Of a DNA stretch of 5,852 nucleotides, positions 1 to 3,810 are shown in pieces. Positions within the stretch are counted from its first letter, which is position 1. Each line of letters starts with the position of its first letter. A model generated the notes under the pieces. The model was given only the letters and a program-made list of their open reading frames with translations. It was not told the DNA's origin and made no database searches. The position numbers and the translations under genes are program-made. Source of the stretch: Candidatus Hydrogenedentes bacterium UBA2224 (GTDB lineage Bacteria; Hydrogenedentota; Hydrogenedentia; Hydrogenedentales; SLHB01); NCBI GenBank assembly GCA_002348185.1, contig DDYW01000031.1, positions 24,116-29,967 on the forward strand. The letters run 5' to 3'.

Positions 1-16
1 GTGTCCCCGTTCGATT

Positions 17-36
17 GACCGCCGGGCGCGGCGGTC
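17..36 (+). terminator. GC-rich hairpin at a possible upstream gene end
   Basis: An 8-bp perfect stem is formed by bases 17-24 (GACCGCCG) and 29-36 (CGGCGGTC), closing a 4-base loop. No T-run follows on the + strand, so it is not a textbook intrinsic terminator. It begins inside a TGA at 16-18, which closes a five-codon open stretch (V-S-P-F-D-stop) entering from the left edge. If that stretch is the tail of an upstream + strand gene, the hairpin would be its 3' end structure. Too little of the frame is visible to say. Inverted repeats of this size do occur by chance in GC-rich DNA. Confidence 0.3.
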
Positions 37-170
37 CCGCACCCGAGCGCCTGCATACGGCTCTCCCCCCCAGAAGCCAACAATGCAGGCGAGACACCTG
101 CGCAGCAAGAAACAAGAGCGCCGAACTCGCGCCCGGGGAGCCCAGGGGCGCGCAGGACCTGGAACGCGCT

Positions 171-182
171 CTTTCCGGAAAG
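171..182. repeat. Perfect 12-base palindrome, possible operator
   Basis: CTTTCCGGAAAG is its own reverse complement. Its right half (177-182) lies exactly 17 bases before TATGAT at 200-205, where a -35 element would be if that hexamer is a promoter -10. A dimeric regulator could bind such a site, but no regulator is encoded in the window. One or two 12-base palindromes are expected by chance in a window this long, so only the position makes it notable. Confidence 0.25.
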
Positions 183-199
183 TGTGTGCCGGGGTGGTG

Positions 200-205
200 T
201 ATGAT
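200..205 (+). promoter_or_regulatory. Candidate -10 element for acpS
   Basis: TATGAT matches five of six bases of the sigma-70 -10 consensus. It would start a transcript about 110-120 bases before the acpS ATG. There is no good -35 hexamer at 16-18 bases; the -35 position carries GGAAAG, half of the palindrome at 171-182. A weaker alternative nearer the gene is TTGCAC (230-235), 18 bases, then GATGAT (254-259). The choice is uncertain because -10-like hexamers are common by chance. Confidence 0.22.
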
Positions 206-326
206 CCTGTCCGAAGCGACGGAAACCGTTTGCACTCAGGATTGCCACGGGGCGATGATGAATGCCGCTCCCCCCTGAGTCACGAGTTGCGCGTTTTGAA
301 CACGCTCAACAGGAGATAGCGCATCA

Positions 327-695
327 ATGATCCTCGGTATCGGGACGGATCTGGTGGACGTGGCCGAGATGGCGCGCCGTATCGAACGCGGCCGGCTGTT
401 GCGGGTATTCAGCGAGGGGGAACGGGCCTATGCCGAGAGTAAACCAAAACGCCGCATGCAGACCCTCGCCGCGCGTTGGGCCGCGAAGGAGGCCTTCGCC
501 AAGGCCCTCGGAACCGGCATCCGCGCCGAGTGGAATCTGGAAGAAATCGAAGTGGTCAACGGCGAAAACGGCCGGCCCGAGCTGCGGCTGGGACCCTCCG
601 TGTGTGGCGCGCTGCCCGAAGGTGCGCGCGTGCATGTGTCGCTCTCTCATACCGAGACGTGTGCCCTTGCCGTGGTGATTATCGAGAACGGCTAA
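327..695 (+). CDS. acpS: AcpS, holo-[acyl-carrier-protein] synthase
   Basis: This 122-residue protein has the usual AcpS length. The enzyme moves the 4'-phosphopantetheine group from coenzyme A to a serine of apo-acyl carrier protein, activating it for fatty acid synthesis in the cytoplasm. The N-terminal GIGTDLVDV (residues 4-12) supplies the metal-binding Asp8. RWAAKEAFAKALGTG (50-64) carries Glu55, the second metal ligand, and Lys59. The C-terminal VSLSHTETCALAVVI (104-118) is the conserved last strand motif. Family members often have Phe where this one has Trp51. The ATG is the natural start because GIGTD normally lies within the first ten residues; AGGAG at 311-315 is 11 bases upstream, a rather long spacing. 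It is the only clear + strand gene here and converges on the oxidoreductase, leaving 56 bases between stops. In other bacteria acpS often follows pdxJ, but that neighbour cannot be seen. Confidence 0.96.
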   Translation: MILGIGTDLVDVAEMARRIERGRLLRVFSEGERAYAESKPKRRMQTLAARWAAKEAFAKALGTGIRAEWNLEEIEVVNGENGRPELRLGPSVCGALPEGARVHVSLSHTETCALAVVIIENG

Positions 696-745
696 ACCGG
701 TTCTCTCACGAACGCACAAAGGCCTTTCTCTCGGGGAGCTGTATC

Positions 746-780
746 GGCCTGTCAGGCCCCGGCTTTTCCGGAGGGCCGGG
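746..780. repeat. Inverted repeats at the convergent gene ends
   Basis: Bases 746-758 read GGCCTGTCAGGCC, a 6-1-6 inverted repeat lying across the oxidoreductase stop codon. It is followed by CCCGGC (758-763) paired with GCCGGG (775-780). Either could form a hairpin in transcripts from both sides and so help end acpS or oxidoreductase messages. Neither has a T-run behind it, and the second lies within the oxidoreductase coding sequence, so the role is conjecture. Confidence 0.2.
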
Positions 781-1768
781 CCGCCTGGACGTTGGCCACG
801 CTGACCGGTCCGCGCTCTTTCACGGAGCGGTAGATCGCGTCGATCACGGCCATGTTGGCGATGGCGTCCTCCGCAGGCCAGCGCGTGGGCTGGTGGGTTC
901 GGCAGGCATGGACGAAATCCTCAACCTCGAGCTGGTAGGTGTTCGCGCCCGTTACGTATTCACGCTTCTCTGCGTCGCCGTGCCGGAGAATGATCTCCGC
1001 CCGGACCTCGCCCGGGAACCAGGGGCTGGGCAGGATGAGCGTGCCGCCCGTGCCTTCCAGGACAGCCCGCATGCGGGTGTGGGTCTCGAAACTGCATTCG
1101 AAATAGGCCAGCAGACTGTTGGGGAACTCGAGGCAGGCGATGGTCGTCTTGTCCACGGCGCCCTGGCGGACGAAGGCGGTGGCGCACGCGGGTTCGCAGC
1201 GGGCCATCATCCGCGAGAAGTTCACGCAGTAGCAGCCCACGTCCATCAGGGCGCCGCCGGCCAGCTCCGGTTTCATGCGAATGTTTTCCGGGTCGTTCAG
1301 GGGAAAGGAGAACGTGCTGCGAATGGTGACGAGCTCGCCGATCGCTCCCTCGTCGACCAGTTCCCGCACGCGGTCATAAACGGGATGGTAGCGATACATG
1401 AAGGCTTCGGCGAGGGGGAGCTGTTTCTTTCGTGCGGTCTTGACGGCCTTGCGGGCCTCGTCCGCGCTGACCGCGAACGGTTTTTCGCACAAGACGGGCA
1501 GGCCCGCTTCGAGCGCCTTGATGGTCCATTCGGCGTGCATGCTGTTGGGCAAGGGGTTGTAGATGGCGTCGACTTCACCCGAGCCCAGCAATTCCTCATA
1601 CGAACCAAAGGCCCGGGGAATGCCGTGTTCTTTGGCCCATTCGATCGCGCGGGCTTTTTCCCGGCTCGCAACGGCCTGCATGCAGCAGGCGTTGCTCAGT
1701 CCAATGCCCTTGATCACGCTCTTGCCGATTCGAGCAGTGCTCAGGATGCCCCAGCGCAGGTTTGACAT
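752..1768 (-). CDS. Gfo/Idh/MocA-family NAD(P)-dependent oxidoreductase
   Basis: This 338-residue protein has the typical length of the family, which oxidises or reduces sugars, inositols and related polyols with NAD(P). The N-terminal half is a Rossmann fold starting RWGILSTARIG (residues 5-15). NPLPNSMHAEW (71-81) and VLCEKPFA (92-99) follow, the latter with the family's catalytic-site Glu-Lys-Pro at 95-97. EAFMYRYHP (121-129) and GGALMDVGCYCVN (171-183) begin the substrate half; Asp176 and Tyr180 fall where the glucose-fructose oxidoreductase group places active-site residues. The STARI and EAFMYR signatures resemble the xylose dehydrogenase and dihydrodiol dehydrogenase-like branch, but the substrate cannot be read from sequence. 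There is no signal peptide, so it should be cytoplasmic. The ATG start is supported by GGGAG at 1776-1780, 7 bases upstream. It lies 123 bases downstream of the cyclophilin gene beyond a hairpin, so it may have its own promoter, though I found no clear one. Confidence 0.9.
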   Translation of the reverse strand: MSNLRWGILSTARIGKSVIKGIGLSNACCMQAVASREKARAIEWAKEHGIPRAFGSYEELLGSGEVDAIYNPLPNSMHAEWTIKALEAGLPVLCEKPFAVSADEARKAVKTARKKQLPLAEAFMYRYHPVYDRVRELVDEGAIGELVTIRSTFSFPLNDPENIRMKPELAGGALMDVGCYCVNFSRMMARCEPACATAFVRQGAVDKTTIACLEFPNSLLAYFECSFETHTRMRAVLEGTGGTLILPSPWFPGEVRAEIILRHGDAEKREYVTGANTYQLEVEDFVHACRTHQPTRWPAEDAIANMAVIDAIYRSVKERGPVSVANVQAARPSGKAGA

Positions 1769-1851
1769 GACCCAACTCCCGCAGACCGTCCCCTGCCCCG
1801 GGCGCAGAAGCGGACGGGCTCATGAACCACCGGCATTGCAGTGCACGGAAC

Positions 1852-1881
1852 GGGGCGGGACCCCGCTCAGGGTCCCGCCCC
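1852..1881 (-). terminator. Strong hairpin after the cyclophilin gene
   Basis: Bases 1852-1863 (GGGGCGGGACCC) and 1870-1881 (GGGTCCCGCCCC) form a perfect 12-bp stem with a 6-base loop. On the minus strand it starts 10 bases after the cyclophilin TAG, the right place for a terminator. The sequence after it on that strand (GTTCCG) has no T-run, so release may depend on stem strength or on Rho, or the hairpin may instead protect the 3' end of the message. A 12-bp perfect stem is very unlikely by chance. Confidence 0.6.
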
Positions 1882-1891
1882 CGGAATACCG

Positions 1892-2668
1892 CTACTTGGC
1901 GATGTAAGCCTCTTTGATGTAATCCATCTCGGGGAAATTGGGCTGCAGATAGGCGTTGCCCTGTTCCTGGATCATCATCTGGTTGGGTTTCTCGCCGTAT
2001 TTGGCGGAGATGCTCTCGACGACGTTCATGCCGTCGATCACCTCACCGAACGCCGAAAATCCCTGGGGGTCGAGCCCGGCGCTGTTGTCATTCAGGTTGA
2101 TGAAGAGCTGCGTGGAACGCGAGTTCGGCATTGAGGACTTGGCGAACGTGAGGGTGCCCTTCCGGTTGCCCTGCTTCACCTGCTCGTCCTGGATGGTGGC
2201 TTCGCGCCACTGGTTCATGAGCGCGGGATCGCCGTTGATTCCGAACTGGACCACGAACCCCGGCAGGACCCGGAAGAAGCGCGCCTCGTTGAAAAAGCCC
2301 TGGACCACCAGATTGTAGAACCGGTCCACGCCAAGGGGCGCCCAGTCCCGATGGCATTCCACCACAAAATTGCCGTTGCTGCATACAAACTGAACCTTGA
2401 AGGTGTCCGGGGCGGTCAGGGTGGCGTCCTTCGGCGATTTGCCGCCGTTATAGCCCTCGGGGAGCGGGGCGCGTTCCAGCGGGGCCGTGCTCGCGGCGTT
2501 CTGTTCTTCTCTCATCTGTTCCCTTTCGGTTTGATCCAGTTTGAGTTCGACTTCACGCGCGGCGAGCGCCCGTTCGGGCGTCATCCGGCTGGGCTGGCAG
2601 CCAGTGATGGCCACAATGCAGGCGATACCGAGCGCCGCCACCACGCCAATTGAGAGCACCTTCTTCAC
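1892..2668 (-). CDS. Cyclophilin-type peptidyl-prolyl isomerase, lipoprotein
   Basis: This 258-residue protein should catalyse cis-trans isomerisation of Xaa-Pro bonds in proteins outside the cytoplasm. Residues 1-23 are a lipoprotein signal peptide (Lys2-Lys3, a hydrophobic core, then I-T-G-C with lipidated Cys24). Gln25 rather than Asp favours the outer membrane. Residues 31-56 are highly charged and probably helical, a linker between anchor and domain. The cyclophilin domain spans about 89-220: FFRVLPGFVVQFG (131-143) has the catalytic Arg133 with Phe138 and Gln141, and TQLFIN (186-191) has the conserved core Phe. The human cyclophilin A Trp121 and His126 positions seem replaced, and the residue before the catalytic Arg is Phe rather than His. 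After the domain, YGEKPNQ (224-230) and a Tyr/Pro-rich tail recall a bacterial subgroup I know with the same tail. It starts at GTG, backed by AGGGAGG at 2676-2682, 7 bases upstream. It probably shares a transcript with pheA, 59 bases away. Confidence 0.92.
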   Translation of the reverse strand: MKKVLSIGVVAALGIACIVAITGCQPSRMTPERALAAREVELKLDQTEREQMREEQNAASTAPLERAPLPEGYNGGKSPKDATLTAPDTFKVQFVCSNGNFVVECHRDWAPLGVDRFYNLVVQGFFNEARFFRVLPGFVVQFGINGDPALMNQWREATIQDEQVKQGNRKGTLTFAKSSMPNSRSTQLFINLNDNSAGLDPQGFSAFGEVIDGMNVVESISAKYGEKPNQMMIQEQGNAYLQPNFPEMDYIKEAYIAK

Positions 2669-2698
2669 GTTCTTGCCTCCCTGTCAGTTACTTCCCTG

Positions 2699-2717
2699 CC
2701 GCGGCCCCGGGGCGCGG
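2699..2717 (-). terminator. GC-rich hairpin between pheA and the cyclophilin gene
   Basis: CCGCG (2699-2703) pairs with CGCGG (2713-2717). Inside, CC pairs with GG around a CCGG loop, leaving one bulged G (2704). On the minus strand it starts 10 bases after the pheA TAG, the same distance as the hairpin after the cyclophilin gene. No T-run follows. It may be a partial terminator, an mRNA-processing or stability element, or simply a product of base composition. Confidence 0.25.
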
Positions 2718-2727
2718 GTTCTATCGT

Positions 2728-3798
2728 CTAGTACACCAGATCGCCGCCCGGAAACGACCCGAGGACCTTCAGTTCCGTGCAATAATGCGACAATTGCTGC
2801 AGCGCCACCTTTACCGCGGGGTCTTCGCAATGGCCGACAAGGTCAATGAAGAAGACGTAATCCCACGCCTTGCGCCGCGAGGGCCGGGATTCAATGCGGG
2901 TCAGGTTGATTTTACCTTCCCGAAGCGGCGTCAGCAACTCGTACAGCGCCCCCGGCCGGTCCTTGATGTAGCAGAGGATCGACGTCTTGTCGTTCCCGGT
3001 CGGTTTCGCCAATTGCCGTCCGATCACAAAGAAGCGGGTGAAATTCGCCGAAGCGTCCTCGATCCCGCGGACCAGGATGTTGAGGTTGTAGGTTTCCGCG
3101 GCCAAATCGCTGGCGATGGCGGCGGCGCCGGGTTCGCCGGCGGCAATCCGCGCGGCCTCGGCTGTGCTCGAGGTCTCCACCTGCTCCGCGTTGGGGAGGT
3201 TCGCCTTGAGCCAGTTGCGGCACTGGATGAATGGCTGCGATTTCGAATACACCCTCGTGACCTTGTCCAGGGACGAATTCGACAGCAGGTTCTGGACGAT
3301 GTGCAGCATGATCTCGTTGACGATCTTGACATCCGACGTCAGGAAGCGGTCGAGCGTGTCGCTGACGCCGCCCCCCATGGACGTTTCGACCGGCACCACG
3401 CCGTAATCGACCCGGAACCGCTCAACCTCGGTAAAGATGTCGTCCACCGCCGCGACGGGGTGGTAGGTGGCGTGCGTGCCGAAGACGCGCAGCGCGGCCT
3501 TGTGACTGAAGGTGTCGCGCGGCCCCAGGAAGGCCACGTCGACGGGTTTCTCAAGCGCGCGGACGGCGCTGATGATCTCGCGGTAGATGGCCTTGATCGC
3601 CGCCTCGGTGAGCGGCCCCTGGTTTTCGCGCAGAAGCTTGTCGTACACCGCCCGTTCACGCTCGGGCACGTAGTACACAGCGTTGTTGGCCCGCTTGATG
3701 TCGCCGATTTCCAGGGCGCAGCGGGCCCGCTCGTTGAGGCACCGGAGAATCTCCGTATCCAACGCGTCGATCCGTTTTCGCAGTTCGTCGAGGTTCAC
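2728..3798 (-). CDS. pheA: PheA, chorismate mutase / prephenate dehydratase
   Basis: This 356-residue protein has P-protein length. It converts chorismate to prephenate and then to phenylpyruvate, the precursor of phenylalanine. Residues 1-82 are an AroQ-type helical chorismate mutase (LRKRIDALD at 6-14, Lys35, Arg47-Glu48). Residues 86-262 are the prephenate dehydratase domain, with the essential TRF (254-256) in NFTRFFVIGR and QCRNWL at 192-197. Residues 272-348 are an ACT domain with GALYELL (283-289) and ESRP (303-306), the usual phenylalanine-binding motifs, so feedback inhibition by phenylalanine is likely. Two dehydratase motifs are unusual: GPRDTFSH (92-99) has Asp where GPxGTF has Gly, and VPVETSMGGGV (135-145) has Thr where PxEN has Asn. 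The reading frame stays open upstream to about 4176, but over helicase coding sequence; the GTG at 3796-3798 is the right start because AroQ begins there and AAGGA lies 7 bases before it. It overlaps the helicase stop by 4 bases. Confidence 0.95.
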   Translation of the reverse strand: MNLDELRKRIDALDTEILRCLNERARCALEIGDIKRANNAVYYVPERERAVYDKLLRENQGPLTEAAIKAIYREIISAVRALEKPVDVAFLGPRDTFSHKAALRVFGTHATYHPVAAVDDIFTEVERFRVDYGVVPVETSMGGGVSDTLDRFLTSDVKIVNEIMLHIVQNLLSNSSLDKVTRVYSKSQPFIQCRNWLKANLPNAEQVETSSTAEAARIAAGEPGAAAIASDLAAETYNLNILVRGIEDASANFTRFFVIGRQLAKPTGNDKTSILCYIKDRPGALYELLTPLREGKINLTRIESRPSRRKAWDYVFFIDLVGHCEDPAVKVALQQLSHYCTELKVLGSFPGGDLVY

Positions 3799-3810
3799 GG
3801 CTTCTTCCTT
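3795..3810 (-). promoter_or_regulatory. GTGA stop-start overlap with pheA Shine-Dalgarno
   Basis: On the minus strand the pheA GTG (3798-3796) and the helicase TGA (3797-3795) share bases in a GTGA overlap. AAGGA (3810-3806) lies 7 bases upstream of the GTG, inside the last helicase codons (E-R-K-K-P). Ribosomes finishing the helicase can therefore restart directly on pheA. This arrangement fixes the pheA start and indicates translational coupling. Confidence 0.8.

Larger units (their letters stand above)
19..326. other. Intergenic region upstream of acpS, no convincing gene
   Basis: Several frames are open here on both strands, as expected in GC-rich DNA. Their translations are arginine-, glycine- and proline-rich and resemble no family I know. 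The region holds a 7-bp stem with an 11-base loop (128-134 with 146-152), a 12-base palindrome (171-182), and two possible -10 sequences (200-205 and 254-259). It probably carries the acpS promoter and leader. I see no tRNA, recognisable riboswitch or repeat array. Confidence 0.5.

Noticed and set aside
128..152. 7-bp stem with an 11-base loop upstream of acpS as a terminator or riboswitch
   Set aside because: The stem is short, the loop large, no T-run follows, and no wider conserved fold is recognisable; GC-rich sequence gives such pairings by chance.
1..305. Minus-strand frame open from 305 out of the left edge, with ATG at 56-54 and a GGGGGGAG sequence upstream
   Set aside because: The Shine-Dalgarno-like sequence is suggestive, but only 18 codons lie after the ATG and the translation is Gly/Ala-rich and featureless. 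It cannot be supported without the sequence to the left.
83..319. 78-codon + strand frame ending just before acpS
   Set aside because: The product is Arg/Gly-rich with no motif, and no Shine-Dalgarno precedes it; the same stretch is open in several other frames.
695..727. Short palindromes AACCGGTT (695-702) and AAAGGCCTTT (718-727) after acpS
   Set aside because: Palindromes of 8-10 bases are expected several times in a window this size and they form no useful hairpin loop.
476..1765. Long + strand open frame (429 codons) overlapping acpS and antisense to the oxidoreductase
   Set aside because: Its translation shows no family motif and it overlaps two well-supported genes. GC-rich codon use leaves few stops on the opposite strand, which explains it.
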